DNA from: Basidiobolus meristosporus CBS 931.73
Taxonomy: Eukaryota > Basidiobolomycota > Basidiobolomycetes > Basidiobolales > Basidiobolaceae
DNA length: 64,000 nucleotides
Direction of reading: 5' to 3'
Assembly (NCBI GenBank): GCA_002104905.1
Contig: MCFE01000381.1
Span: 20,143-84,142, forward strand
Of the stretch, positions 30,941 to 42,656 are shown piece after piece. Under the pieces are notes generated by a model. It was not told where the DNA came from, did not search any database, and saw nothing but the letters and a program-made list of their open reading frames with translations. Numbering within the stretch: position 1 is the stretch's first letter; every line of letters begins with the position of its first letter. The position numbers and the translations under genes are program-made.

Positions 30941-33519
30941 TTACTTTTTATTTGTACAAATTGATTTATTTCCATTAAACTTCAGTTGTATATCAATTGC
31001 CAATTGTATTGGCCTATACAAGTCCCTATACCATATACTAACATTAAGCCCAACTCCACACTTAACAAGTATTTCCATTAAAATCCACCACTCAATAGGT
31101 ATTTCTGCTGTGATGCTCTGTTTCCATGACTCTGGCTGGAACCTAATAGCTTTATGCCATTGTTCACTCACTGGTTCCCACACATCCTGGTCTTCAGCCA
31201 GCACTGCAAGGTCTAGCACTTCATTTTCAAGTCTTTGCTATGAATCCCTGCAATATACAAGTGTGCTTTCTTGTGCACTGCTCTTGAAAAAGTGCTGCAA
31301 CCTCTTGGTGTGTCTATTAATATTCCAAAATTCCACTGAAGACATTGTGCTAGTCTTCCAAGTTCTTGCCATTGTAGCCTCATCTGTCAGTGGGATCTCC
31401 ACTCTTTCAACAATGGAGGATGTGGAGGCTGTGATAGACAAATTGCCTTTCTCTGCTGACTCTACTACCTTGCTGGAGTGTAGCTCAACTGGCTGCGCTT
31501 CCAACCCTTGTGAAAACAGTGGTTTTCTTGTTGGTATTTCTTCTTGGCTATGATGAGATTCAGTCTGTTCTGGGTTTACAGCATTAATTGGCAAGAATGG
31601 TGTAGTGGGGTGACATTGACACCCACTGACAGATGTGCTCATTCCCTTATTTTCTACTTCCTATATATCTACTACATTTATTTTAGTTTTATCCCATTTG
31701 TCTTACCCAATCAGTACTATCCCATAAGCCAATTGACTATCACACCTGCTGACCTTATTGCATAAGTTACTCCTCACTTTACATAAGATTACTAGCTATA
31801 AGTGCTTCTATATTAGGTAAGTACCGGCGCCAGTACCTGTAACACATGATCAAACTGTGTTGCCATCCCTACCATTTCCATACCATATATGGTATCCCTA
31901 TGTTACACAAGTTTCAGAATACTGATTCCTGATTGGTTGGATGTGCTGTGCCTCTTAGAACCTTCCAGCACCTACTTAGAACATTCTTAGGTCATTCTGA
32001 TGTCATTAGGATTTCTGTTGATATCCAGAACCTTCTGGAACACCATGATTAGTAATCACTTAGCCAGTAAGAAAAGTATACAAGGGAGGCTATCCCTCAA
32101 CAATAAATCATCATCCCTTTTATCAATATACCAACTTGTTGATTAGTGTAATCACTGCTACCTGCTGCTACCTGAACTTCCAACCCCAGACCACCGGACA
32201 CTCCCAGGAAACCACGCTGACAGCCAACTGACCATGGAGGCACTACTTGTGAGGAATACTCAGAGTAGGTATCTTTTATTATATTTGATTCTTTCCCAGG
32301 TTTGTTTGTGTACAGGCAAAGATACTCATCTGGCTATGTAAATATTGACCACATCTGCATTCTTATCAAGTCCCTGCTGGTGGAGTTTACAGTTGTTTTG
32401 ACTTTGGAAGCTTTAGTACATTGTCATCTCAAAGGATGCTGAAACCCAGCACATACTTTTGTTAAGACGCCAACTAAGTTGGGGATTGTAGCGCAATAGT
32501 TTTCCCTTGACAAGCTTGTGGCTTTATTCCCCTTCACATTAGATTAGAGACAGAACCCAAGTATTCCTAGCAAGCTTTAGCCAGAGGTTATTGCACCAGT
32601 GAACACCCCACACACAAAACACTTGAGAAGTGTTGGACGTATCTCTCCCTTGGACCTATACACCACCACAATGGCAGTATTTTTTGTATGCTTCTCTAAC
32701 TCAAGCTTAGACAAATTGCCATTTTCAGCAAACTCATCTACCTTGCTGGAGTGTAGCTCAACTGCCTGTGCTTCCATCTCTTGTGAAAACAGCTGTTTTC
32801 TTGTTGGTTATTCTTCTTGGCTATGATGGGATTCAGTCTGTTCCTGGCTTGTGGCATTAATTGGAGAGAACTGCAGTTTTTTTTGCATGCCTCCCTGTCT
32901 CAGGCTTGGGTAGACCTTTTTCCCTTTCCCTATCCTTTTATCATTGCCAGGTCTTCTACTGCCACTTTATCTGAGTGCCTCTTGTAATGAACTACTCTTC
33001 TCCTTGATGAGCTCTGCTCTGACGCATCTGTTTTGACATGCTTGTCCCTTGCTGGCACTCTTCTGGCAACTTGACATTTCTTTACTCTCTGTTTTGATCT
33101 CTCAGCTGTAGTTGTGATGGGCTCTTGAGAAAGCCACTGGTGCTTATCACTTCCAGGTCCTTCACTGCCACATTGCGTGAGTGCTTCTTGAGTGGTACTA
33201 AGCTTATTCCTCAACAAATGCTTTGCTGGTGCGTCCATGTCTGCCTGCTTGTCCCTTATTGGCACTCTTCCAGCTACTTGACATCTCTTTGATGCTTGTT
33301 TGGAGCTTTTAGCCCTGCTTGTAGCAGGATCATGAGGAAGCTGCTAGTTTTTAGCAATGGCTCCCTTGTTCCTCTGTCTTCAATAGTTTCTGCTATTCTG
33401 AGATACTTTCTTAGCATACCAATGCTGGCCCAAAATCTGCTTGCCTGTTTGAATTCAGGATAATGCTTATGGAACAAGTCAAGAGCATTCTGCTTGGCCT
33501 TTGGTCCTGATGGTCCCAT
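30941..33519 (-). pseudogene. Decayed gene for a tandem-repeat protein, split by a solo LTR-B
   Basis: On the minus strand an ATG at 33519 (MGPSGPKAKQNALDLFHKHY) opens a frame that, with shifts, can be followed to TAA at 30941. Repeats are clear: QVAGRVPIRDKQADMDAP against QVARRVPARDKHVKTDAS (about 33270 and 33065), and a second unit class containing LEAQPVELHSSKVVESAEKGNLS against MEAQAVELHSSKVDEFAENGNLS on either side of the LTR. A TAG at 31238-31240 lies in an otherwise open C-terminal segment (LDLAVLAEDQDVWEPVSEQW...). Without the 1070-base LTR the gene would code for roughly 500 residues. I recognise no family. It might be an accessory gene of the neighbouring DNA transposon or a host gene; neither is shown. 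Confidence 0.5.
31601..32670 (+). repeat. Solo LTR-B inside the repeat-protein gene
   Basis: It starts TGTAGTGGGGTGACATTG and ends TACACCACCACA, 1070 bases, with palindrome ATACCATATATGGTAT at 31880-31895. The flanks ATGG (31597-31600) and ATGG (32671-32674) are the target duplication. Joining the flanks restores the periodicity of the interrupted gene. Confidence 0.88.
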
Positions 33520-33605
33520 GGTATAACAGCCCTAAGGTGATGGCATGCTAGACTAATGAAGGCCTCTTAACTATTAGACTACTCTTCTTTATTACACTCA
33601 TTGGC

Positions 33606-34299
33606 CTAATGCATTGTCAATGTCTTTAGATTTTTAGGCTTCAATATAAGCACCACATTATCTCCCTCCCATGCCATGATAGGTTTTTCTGTGGGCTTTA
33701 TCTTTGGGCTCTGTTGTTGTGCTTCAAAGACTGTACAGTGTTTCTCTGCTGTTTCATTGGGAAATGGCTCAATTCTTGGCTGTGACAATGAGCTACTTGG
33801 GTTCCTTTGTTGCAGCAAAGACACTGCTTTCTCTACATGGGATATTGATTGCTCTACATGTATTATCCAATTATCCTATTTCTGGACTATTTACTGATTT
33901 CTCTGGGTCATTGCATCTATCCTATTAGCCACAGCACCAAATTGCTTCATCAGTGCTTTGATATAAGCTGGCAGTATACTTGCTAATATGGGTGGTGGTG
34001 ATGTTATGACTGCCACTTGCTGGTCTTTGACTGAAGGTACTGCATTTGATATACTCTCATCTGTCTGAATATAATGATTGGCTTGTGGCTCTGCAGAAAA
34101 ATTGCCTACTTGACTGAGAGCCTGATGAGTCTGCATTATTACATTCAGTAGGCACACTGTCAACATGGCCTTTTTTAGATGTAGCCACACCTGTTGCACT
34201 GAATGTCAAAGCAACCTGTTTTCCAACCATTTTTCTGCCGCCATCAGCAGTGGGGTTTGGTTGAGAGCCAGACAACTGTGCTTTATTTTTTGGTGGCAT
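33606..34299 (-). pseudogene. Decayed minus-strand gene, low-complexity start and coiled-coil end
   Basis: ATG 34299 begins MPPKNKAQLSGSQPNPTADG, a Ser/Gly/Lys-rich N-terminus. A frameshift near 34130 is needed to reach NFSAEPQANHYIQTDESISNA and ILPAYIKALMKQFGAVANRIDAMTQRN; a stop and a further shift lead to HVEQSISHVEKAVSLLQQRN and on to the stop at 33606. The stretch ILPAYIKALMKQFGAVANRI to SLLQQ is amphipathic and may be a coiled coil. A TATATATAA motif lies 38 bases upstream of the ATG. No family recognised. It is divergent to the Tnp2-like remnant at 34732, so it could be an accessory gene of that element. Confidence 0.4.
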
Positions 34300-34336
34300 A
34301 TATATGGTAGGGAGTCACACCAAAGGGGAAATAGTG

Positions 34337-34345
34337 TTATATATA
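34337..34345 (-). promoter_or_regulatory. TATA box upstream of the 34299 gene
   Basis: On the minus strand TATATATAA lies 38 bases before ATG 34299, the same spacing as at 2954 for the small gene. Confidence 0.35.
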
Positions 34346-34731
34346 CAGGGGTATGTGGTGCCACAACTTTATTTTTAATGCTCACTATGGTGGGTCATCA
34401 TTGAAGCTTACATTCATGTAGGTGCAATGCCTCAAATACAAGACTGTCATGAATTCACACAAGTATTGACCCAAGAGTAATATAATAGCATCATGTTGTT
34501 GAGGGTCAAACTGTTTACCCCATGGACAAGACTACTTTGATTCAATGCCATAAGAGAAGAGAAAAAAGACCATGAGGCTATTTTAGCAGGCCCCTCAGCC
34601 ATGCAGCACACAGACAGCATAAGAAGTATTGCAAGGATCATGGCTGGTGTCTTGCCACACAAGTCATATTTGATCATTCATCAGTCTCTACTGTACCAAC
34701 ATTATCATGCCAGCCCATTGATACTTCTCTA

Positions 34732-36752
34732 TTGGCACCTGCCCATGTTTGTAACCTTGCACAAACTGAGTCAGAAGAGTTTGTGATGCCTTCAGGTGCA
34801 CCTCAGCCTGCTGAATATGGCACACAGAGTGATAGCTCTGACAAAGAAGGCTCACTGATGGATTATGAGCCTATCTCCTCTAACAAAAGTACCACATATG
34901 AGCCCAGTCAAATTGCAATATGCATTGAGACAGCACTTGCGGAAACAAATGCCAAAGATACATTATGGAGCCAAGTGGGCCCAGTAATTCATCTACATGT
35001 GAATGATGTTATGTTGTGGCCAGAGAAGTAGTGTGCTTCCACTAATATCAGTAATAGGGGCTTTGAGAATTTACTACTACTACTTGCCAAAATCATCCTG
35101 GGATGCACCTTACCATGTACATGGTACAAGTGAGCAACCATCATGTGGCTGAAACATATGACTCAGAGACTGTCCTGATTCCAGCATGTGTTAACAGTTG
35201 CATGGCATTCACATCCAAAATGCCACCATTGCAATGTGTCCAAATTGGCAGGAATCCACCACCATTGAGGGAAAACATTGTTCAGACTCTGGATATATTC
35301 CAGTAGTACCCATTTAAAGAAGCTCATGCAGTCCAACTAATATTGCAAAGCTATAAGGCACCACACTCTATATCAATCAAGTGCAAAAATATCTAATATA
35401 TTTGATAGCAAACATTACCAACAGCTGAAAAGCAAGGGCTACTTTGAACGTATGTATGACCATGCATTTGCTTTAGCACTTGATGGATTCTTATTATACA
35501 AGTTCTCTACCAGCAAATTCTCCTAGCCACTGGTTCTTATCAACTTGAATTTGCCACCTATCTTATGGTATCAGAGCCAGAATCTGATGGTAGTCTCACT
35601 AGTATCTGGGCCTAAATTACTGTCCAACCTGGATAGCTACCTGTATCCATTGCTAAATGAATTTTGTATGCTTTCCAGCAAGATAACAGTAAATGGTAGT
35701 CATGTCAGAGTGCATACAATTATCTGCATTGGAGATATTCCAGCCATCATCAAGATAGCCAGCTTTTCAGGGCGCAATTGATGGTATTGCTGTCAAATAT
35801 ATGAGATCCAGGGGATTTACTCCATAACTCACACACATCATTATTATCCAGAAACCTACACTAAAAACGTCATCTTTGCACTCAGAGGACATACAGAAGT
35901 CAGCATCCAATTGCAGCTAAGTTGGCAAGCTATAAGCCATTGGCCGGTGTATGGTACCACTCAGATACCAGAGATACTTAAGATAGAAGGCATTTGTTGC
36001 AGCAAATGTTTTCCACTGGGAGCAATGCATTGGCTTCTCAACAGTATCTCTATACTGATGACTAAGTTGTACATGGGGCATTTCAAGCTAAATTAGCCCT
36101 TTGAGATACCAGGGAAATCTGAAAGAATTGGCAAGATATTACAGAGTATCTGCCATCCTAAGTACTTCTCACAGGCTCAAATCCATATTCATGCGCATAT
36201 GCAACTATATAAATTCAAAGACTGGATGAACTGAACATGTATTTATTCAAGTGAATTTTTGAGGCCAATCCTACTAAGAGTACATTGGAAGCATTGGGAG
36301 TCATATGTGGGCATTGTAGGACTATTTATCCCAAAGCAGATCACCAATGCCAACTTCACACACCTAGAGCTGTTGTCCAAGGAGTTTGTAATGGGATTTG
36401 AGCGGCTATATGGCAAACATAAAGCTGAACATGTATATCTCTACTGCTACTGTATCCATTCTCTACTCCATCTTGCTTGGTATGTGGTTAATATTGTGCC
36501 TTACTTCACCATTTGAGAGTTTCCTATGAAGTGGATGTGGGGGAGATAGGAAGACAAGCCAAGTTGCAGGTACTATCATATTCCAATCTCGTCAAGAATA
36601 TTACCTTCAAGTCCATCATAGATGCAATGAGTTGGTACATGGAGGACAGCCAGGAAGAGCTGGAAGATAATGAGGACAGATGTGCAAATGGAGACACCTA
36701 TGCCTATGAAATTAAGAAGCTAAGCAGCCCCAATGCATGGGTAATCAGTTAA
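34732..36752 (+). pseudogene. Tnp2-like (CACTA/EnSpm-type) transposase remnant
   Basis: The coding signal is scattered over three frames with many stops. Three segments are telling. An acidic Ser-rich stretch (SDSSDKEGSLMDYEP, about 34830) resembles the linker before such transposases. At 35600-35780 the sequence reads GPKLLSNLDSYLYPLLNEF and then ICIGDIPAIIKIASFSGRN, matching the fungal Tnp2 pattern GPK-P-NLDSFL-PL-EL...GDIPAISKL-GMSGHN. At about 36380-36480 it reads EFVMGFERLYGKH and YCYCIHSLLHLAW, matching the later E-YERLYYQ...CPLTIHALLHIAD pattern. The order and spacing fit. Terminal inverted repeats (CACTA-like) were not found by eye. The family is known from memory of its motifs, so the call is moderate. 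Confidence 0.5.
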
Positions 36753-37553
36753 GTAATGCAAAGTGGGGTTGGGTGCAACAAGCAACAAGTTTTTATTAGG
36801 AAAGCTCTACCAAAGTATGCAATTCTCTTGGCCACAAGCCAACTTTTAAGCCCTTCAATATGGAATTCACACAAAGAAGAGCCAGAGCATGCCTACAAGG
36901 GGGACTAGAATCCAGCAGGGAGAAGGAATATATTAGACTTGTTCCATTGTACCGTGCCAGGGCGCAAGTTTGGTTGGCATGGATGATTGCACCAACTTGT
37001 AATGTTTGCATCATGTGCATGATTGGATACCGCTATTATGGCAGGTAAAATCTGGTATTTGGATATGTTTCTTTGATGTAAATGGAAATAAATGTGTATC
37101 ACACTATAAACTACACTGATACTTACCATTTTAGTAACCATCACTCCAATTGGACGGTATCTCAGTGGTTAATTGGTTCAAAAGTATCCTGAAGCTGGCA
37201 ACCCCCAATTGGCTCATTGACTTCTAAACAAGCTACCTGATTTGCCATCAAATATCCCATTTTGCCCATTGAGCAAGTAAATCCCTGATCCTAGTGATTG
37301 GACAAGGTGTCATAGCTAGCACGCAAGCAAGTGGGTAGGTGCAAAACAGATCCAATAGCTGCACTGGTATTACAGATGATGTATAAATATGCAGGGTGTT
37401 TATTTATAGGGGTTCTGTCTCAAATGTGAGATGACCTTAATATTACTTATATCAAAAACTTGATGATCACTGATTTGCAATGGCTCAATTTGGATTGCAA
37501 AAAAAATGGGTTGTTGGGATCATTACAAATAATTGCAATTCAAAGCAATTGCA
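36753..37553. other. No recognisable gene
   Basis: Repeat-derived AT-rich DNA. The 22-base string AATATATTAGACTTGTTCC plus ATT near 36926-36950 also occurs at 10103-10126 and, more weakly, inverted at about 40203, suggesting a shared element boundary. A purine-rich GGGAGAAGGAATATATTAG precedes TGTTCC here, like a polypurine tract before an LTR. Confidence 0.3.
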
Positions 37554-38801
37554 TCATCTTCTCCTGGGTTTTTTTCTCACAGGGATTACTACTGAAGCAT
37601 TTGGTACTGACTCACTTTGCACACCTATACTACTTCCTGGCTGACTATCATCTTGGCTACATGTGTATTTGTAGTCAGTATTTTGCCTCCTAGTTGATGA
37701 GTGCAATGCTGCAGCTTGGCCATGCTGAATTACTCCAACTGAACCAACTGAACCGGCCTGGAGTACTGTGCGCTGACGCGTTCTTTTACTTGCCAAGGGT
37801 TCTAGTGGTTCAGGCACTTCATGTTGGTTATCATCAGTCAGTTCACCAGAAGTAACTTGCTGATGGTCAGGCAAAATGGCACGTGCAGGCATGCCTTGAC
37901 GCGCTGAGATGGCCCTTGGCTGAGTTTGATGTGATGCTGCATGTTGACGCAACTTAGTCCGCTCTAATGGACTTGTGTCTAAATCAGCAGTTTGGCAAGT
38001 TCTGGTAGTTTTGCTCTGAAGCGTGCGCATTGACCCAATGCATGTTGACTCAATGTGGGGCACTCTGGTAAAGGTTGTTGACGTAGTCTGGACTGATGTG
38101 TGCCGGCGTGCTGTGGTTGCAAGAGATGGTAAGGAATCCAGCAAGGCGTGCTGGCGCAATCTGGACAATGTTGCTCATGGTCTGTATTCTTCCTGCTGAA
38201 GCTCACCATCTGATTCCTCAAGGTATTCACTTACCCTCTGTCTGATACTTTGAAGCTGTTTTCTGGATGAGTCCTGTGTATATTGCTCTTGGAAGCCACT
38301 TAGCTCTACTAATATATCACATAGTAAATTAGTCATTCGAGGCAAAAACTCATTCAAGATCTCTTTGGTTCCCAAAGTTGAGGCACTAACGGATACGTCT
38401 GGCCCGTACTGTGCAAATTGCGTGTGAAATTGTTCCTGCGCAGCTTCTTCATCAAATCCCCTCACTCTCAACTCATTCTTGATTTCAATTCTTGTCTTGT
38501 TATATATCTTCTTACATACATTGGCTGGCATCTTGATGTAGAACTCATGCCACAGCTTTCTACTCAAATTCTTCCATCTTTGTCAACTCTCTGAGGTATC
38601 TAGTTCTGCTAGATTAATCAGTAGTGCCCAAATATCTGTATGAAGGCTCATCATAGACACTTGGGCCATACTAAAATCATTTGGCAAGAACTCAAGTGGA
38701 TCCAACATCTACTTTTCTGGTCCAGACCTTGCTTGTGAGCGGGGGGATGGGTTTTGTGAGGGTTGTACTAAAGATGAGTTGAGACTTGGTATGGGGACCA
38801 T
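37554..38801 (-). pseudogene. Decayed 415-codon gene of unknown function, three stops in one frame
   Basis: From ATG 38801 (MVPIPSLNSSLVQPSQNP) a single minus-strand frame runs to 37554 with only three interruptions: TAG at 38709-38711, TGA at 38583-38585 and TGA at 38175-38177. No indel is needed. The middle third (LWHEFYIKMPANVCKKIYN...EYLEESDGELQQEE) is charged and probably helical; the last third is rich in Ser, Thr, Gln and Arg and ends in KKPRRR, a likely nuclear-localisation signal. A TATAAATA motif lies about 20-30 bases upstream of the ATG. CpG content is higher than in the flanking repeats. No family recognised. A DNA-transposon accessory or DNA-binding protein is possible. Confidence 0.45.
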
Positions 38802-39159
38802 TGCAACAGATTTGGATATTTATACAGCAGTATATTGGCATCAACCATGGTCTTATATGAAATATATATGAAAACTAATGTGATTGATGAATTTTCCATA
38901 TATTATGCATGATGCATCTTGGATTGTCTTGACACAAATCAGATCACATCAATTGCAGATTTCCTATTTGATTATAGACCTATGAGTAAAGCATCAATAA
39001 AAGTACCAAGGCATTGTTTGGGGATAATTTTTGCAACATAATGATGTGATACATGGCAATTGATGGAGATTTAATCATAATACATTAAAAACCAGATAAA
39101 TAATGCAGATTGCGCTGAATCAATTCAAACCACCTCCATACAATCATCCACCAACTTTA
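38802..39159. other. No gene seen; promoter side of the 38801 gene
   Basis: AT-rich sequence without ORFs of note. The minus-strand TATAAATA element of the 38801 gene is near 38820-38828. Confidence 0.35.
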
Positions 39160-40037
39160 ATATGACTTGCTCATCTGAATGGTCTTTTCTAATCAATCCC
39201 ATCACTACCACTGGATTTCCTTTTGACACACTAGAGGAGATCTATTCCAAGTACTGTGGACCATCAACCCCAATCTAGTCAAGAAGATCCCTTGTAAAGC
39301 TTCTCTGCTATTACAAGCACTATTGCCCTACAAGGATTCATCCCACCATTCATGGCAACAAAAGTCCTAGAAGCTTTCATTCTCAGCTGACAGCAATGGA
39401 GAACCACCTTGCAGAGTGTATGAATGACTTGGAGCAAGCTTGGAATACTAGGTTCAGAAGCTCCAATAGACTTCCATATCCCAGAGTGTTCAGCAACAGG
39501 TTTCATATCAGGAGTATTTTGGATACCTTCCCAGTAAGGATTAACAGACCTTCTAGAGGGCAGAGGCACTTTTATTCTGGCAAGTACACAGCACACTGTG
39601 CAAAGTTTCAAGCACTGTCTGACATTGAGGGTAACATCCTCTGGTTTAGTGGGACATTTGCTGGAAGTAGGCATGAGAAAGCACTCTGGGTAGAAAAATC
39701 ATCCTGAATTCAGTAGAGGGGAGAAATGTATGGCAGACTTAGCCTATATAGGAGAGGATTGTCACAGATTAGGATGTATTAAAGCTTATAGGAAGCCAAG
39801 GAATGGTGTGCTTAGCAGGAAGCAGAGCTCTACAATGAGATATTTAATCATTTCAGAGTGAGGGTAGAGGACACATTTGGATATCCAAAGAGATTTAGCA
39901 TATTGGCAGGTAAATACAGAGGAAAGTCATATATAGGAGAAAACAGCAGAATAGGTAAAATAGTTAAGATACTTTTTAATGCACAGTATGCTCATAAAAG
40001 AAGACATCCACTGAGAGAAATGTCTGGAGCATTATGA
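39160..40037 (+). pseudogene. Harbinger-type DDE transposase remnant
   Basis: The best segment, 39396-39705, reads NRLPYPRVFSNRF, DTFPVRINRPSRGQRHFYSGKYTAHCAKFQALSDIEGNI and FSGTFAGSRHEKALW. This fits the DDE_Tnp_4/Harbinger core: first Asp in a D-FP-I-RP context, the YSGK...H..K.Q...D..G.I strand, and the P/AGS-HD-type motif with Glu in place of Asp. After a frameshift, LAYIGEDCHRLG (about 39740) and then NEIFNHFRVRVEDTFGYPKRFSIL (about 39835-39905) match the third-acid region, with E in RVRVED. About five stops and two or more shifts make it inactive. No flanking inverted repeats or 3-bp duplications were identified. Confidence 0.6.
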
Positions 40038-40869
40038 AGAGTAAATAAAGCAAGGAAAGCACTATTCTGAGCAACATAAGTAAGATTGAGTAAAATTACC
40101 AGTAACTGTATCATACCACTGGCATCATGGTAGAAATTATAGTGACAGATAGTGCCGTAGAGTGCCAGATTGATCTGGCACTCTGTGGCACTATCCAACA
40201 GAACAAGTCTATTAGCTAAATACCAAAAAGTTGTTTGCAGATATTCAGCAGGTATTCATGGCAGAGGTGGTGGCAAACCAGCATATAATTGCAGGATGTA
40301 TATGTTACCAGCAGTACAAGGTATATGGTAGCTTTGCAAGTATCATGCTAAAAGACCATAAAGTTGAGGTGATAGTAGTATGTCAATTGAAGCAGATGAG
40401 CACTTTTGTAGAGGTTAGTAAGCAGGAGACAATAGTATTTTTTATTCATACTATATGTGGAATACCCATGGTGGTGATGGGTAGCAAATAAAGAGGGGTG
40501 ATTCCACAGTGCAATATATGAATTGCACAAGGCCAGGTAGAAAAAGAAAACACCATTTGGTATATTGGTCCAGTGGCATTGTACAGAGCTAGCTGTAGGC
40601 CACAACACTGCCATGATAATGCCATTGGAGACATGCAATGAGACCATCAAACACCATCAAGTTTCTTGCCATAAGAGGCAATTGGATGTACTGGTTGTTT
40701 AGATCCATTTAAATAGTTACAGGGCACATTAAGACCACAACTATGCCATACAATTACTGCTACAGCACAATTTAAACCCTGTCAAGTTCTGGAACTTTAT
40801 TGGGTGGTAAAATTAGCCAAATGCCATCAAGATCCATCAAAAGATAGCTTAGAGGGTCACTAATTCCAG
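40038..40869. other. Repeat-derived interval with a perfect hairpin
   Basis: No supported gene. At 40148-40195 there is an interrupted but symmetric hairpin: GATAGTGCC-gtag-AGTGCCAGA-ttga-TCTGGCACT-ctgt-GGCACTATC. The same AGTGCCA/GGCACTATC words occur in the inverted repeat at 10430-10540, so both may come from one repeat family. Confidence 0.4.
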
Positions 40870-41452
40870 ACTGCTGGTATTATGACGGTCTCCAAATAGG
40901 ATCCTGATGGCTGATCTGAATTGGATCCACCCACAAGACCAAAGGCATTTTCATAGGACACTCCATACACTTTAGAATGTTCCCAATAGCCAAGAATGTT
41001 CTCTTTTCTACTCTTTGGCTCCAACTTTGAGCATTTTTGTCAGCAATACAGCAGAAAACTTCACTGCAAAAGACCCTGAAGAGCTGGAGGTCTGGTTTTA
41101 CTTGTATATGATTCAACAAATGTAGAATCATGTAATGCTGCTGCTGGACATCAATTCTTGATTTGTATTGCAGTAGCAACAAATTTGGCCCAAAGCATGT
41201 GGAGCATTCCCTTAACACACAGCATACTTCTTGCCATCTCTACCATTGTCCTCTTTGCACATGCTACTACTCCATTTTGCTGTGGAGCATGTGGGACAGT
41301 GGTTGGTTGAAGTAGACAATTAGCTGAGCAGTACTCTACAAGCTTGTAAAAACAATATTCTCCTCCATTGTCTCTTGATGTTACCCTATATTACCCTTGG
41401 TTGGTGATTCTGCCATGTTCTTGAAGTACTTGAGCATCCTTTAAGCCTCATC
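40870..41452 (-). pseudogene. Copia-2 integrase fragment
   Basis: On the minus strand the copia integrase order is readable across frames: RMLKYFKNMAES, ENIVF, VPHAPQQNG (about 41275-41295), VVACAKRTMVEMARSML, LWAKFVATA, then QKCSKLEPKSRKENILGYWE. The PQQNG sequence includes the region of the catalytic Glu. It is a second lineage, distinct from copia-A, and matches the plus-strand copy at 50585-51300. It is broken at 41452 by a solo LTR-C and resumes at 42657. Confidence 0.7.
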
Positions 41453-42656
41453 TGTTGTGTTGTATTATGATTAGTTTGGGGCTTGTTCTACAATGTAGAG
41501 GCTGATCAACACTATACAACAACTTCCAGTATGCTAATACTGAAATAGTTTATTGGGAGTTTGATATACCAACAGAAGATATAACTTTCACTAATTTCCT
41601 CAATCTTAGGCTCAAAATATACTGTAGGCAGAGTTTATCACTTCTACAGCAGTGTTCTGACCTTCTGTCAACTAATGGGCTTATTTACTTTTGTAGTAAC
41701 TTTTCCTTATTTGGCAGTCACTTTCCTTTCTGAGAAAATATTTCCTAATATGGAAATTCTGAACTCCCCTTTAATCTAAAGGGGTGTGTTGTAGAAGTCT
41801 CTAAAGGGGTCTTTAGACCTAAAGGGGTGTCTAAAGGGGTGTCTTTAGAGTAAAGGGGCTTCTTGTAGTGGTCTCTAAAGTGGACTTTACACTAAAGGGG
41901 TGCCTAAAGGGGCTTCTTTAGAGTAAAGGGGTCTCTAAAGGGGTCTTTAGACTAAAGGGGTTGTCTAAAGGGGTTTCTTAGAGGGGCTTTTCAACAGAAG
42001 TGGTAGTGTCTTGTAGAACTTAGATTGGATTTTTGTGAACTTTGCAGTCTCTTTACTGATGTAGTACTGATCAAAGTCAGAATACTCAACAGTGCAAGTG
42101 ATGCAGGGGAAGTCTTATAACCTTTAAACTTGTAATTGTAGTGTGCAGATTCTGGAAAGAGAGGCTCTCCCTTTATTTTTTGGCTGGGGAAGTCATATAT
42201 ATGAAAATTTTGAAGGATCAAAGTTTTTGGGTGATTGCGCAAGCAATACACGTGATACAAAGCTAAAATTTGCAGTGGCACAGATCGGACATAGGCGCAG
42301 CACCTGTAAGAATTTCACGTGATTTGATTGGCTGGTTCAAAAGTTACACACGATCAAAGTCACCATAGTAATCCTAGCAAAAAGGCATAGTATATATAAT
42401 AATTGGACTCTTTTGGTCATAACTCCTTAAGTACTGCTTCAAATGAGCTGTAATCTGAAACATGTGTTGGCTACTATGTGTTCTGTATGACATAATAATC
42501 TTGGGTGGATTGGTTGTCAGGGTCTGGAGCATTTCTTCTTCAAAGTTGGAAATTCTTGATCTTTCACTTGTGTGTTACAATAGCAAAAAGCAAAATAAAG
42601 AAATGAGTGCAATATTGGTTGAGATATTGTAGTAATGGAATACCTCCATTACCACA
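41453..42656 (-). repeat. Solo LTR-C with CATC duplication
   Basis: It runs TGTTGTGTTGTATTATG to TTACCACA, 1204 bases. CATC at 41449-41452 and 42657-42660 is a perfect 4-bp target duplication. The CTAAAGGGG minisatellite lies at 41775-41985, with a repeat count different from the copy at 14355. Confidence 0.9.

Noticed and set aside
30876-31553. Plus-strand 225-codon ORF with hydrophobic segments
   Set aside because: It is the antisense shadow of the minus-strand repeat-protein gene, whose protein repeats are conserved on both sides of the LTR.
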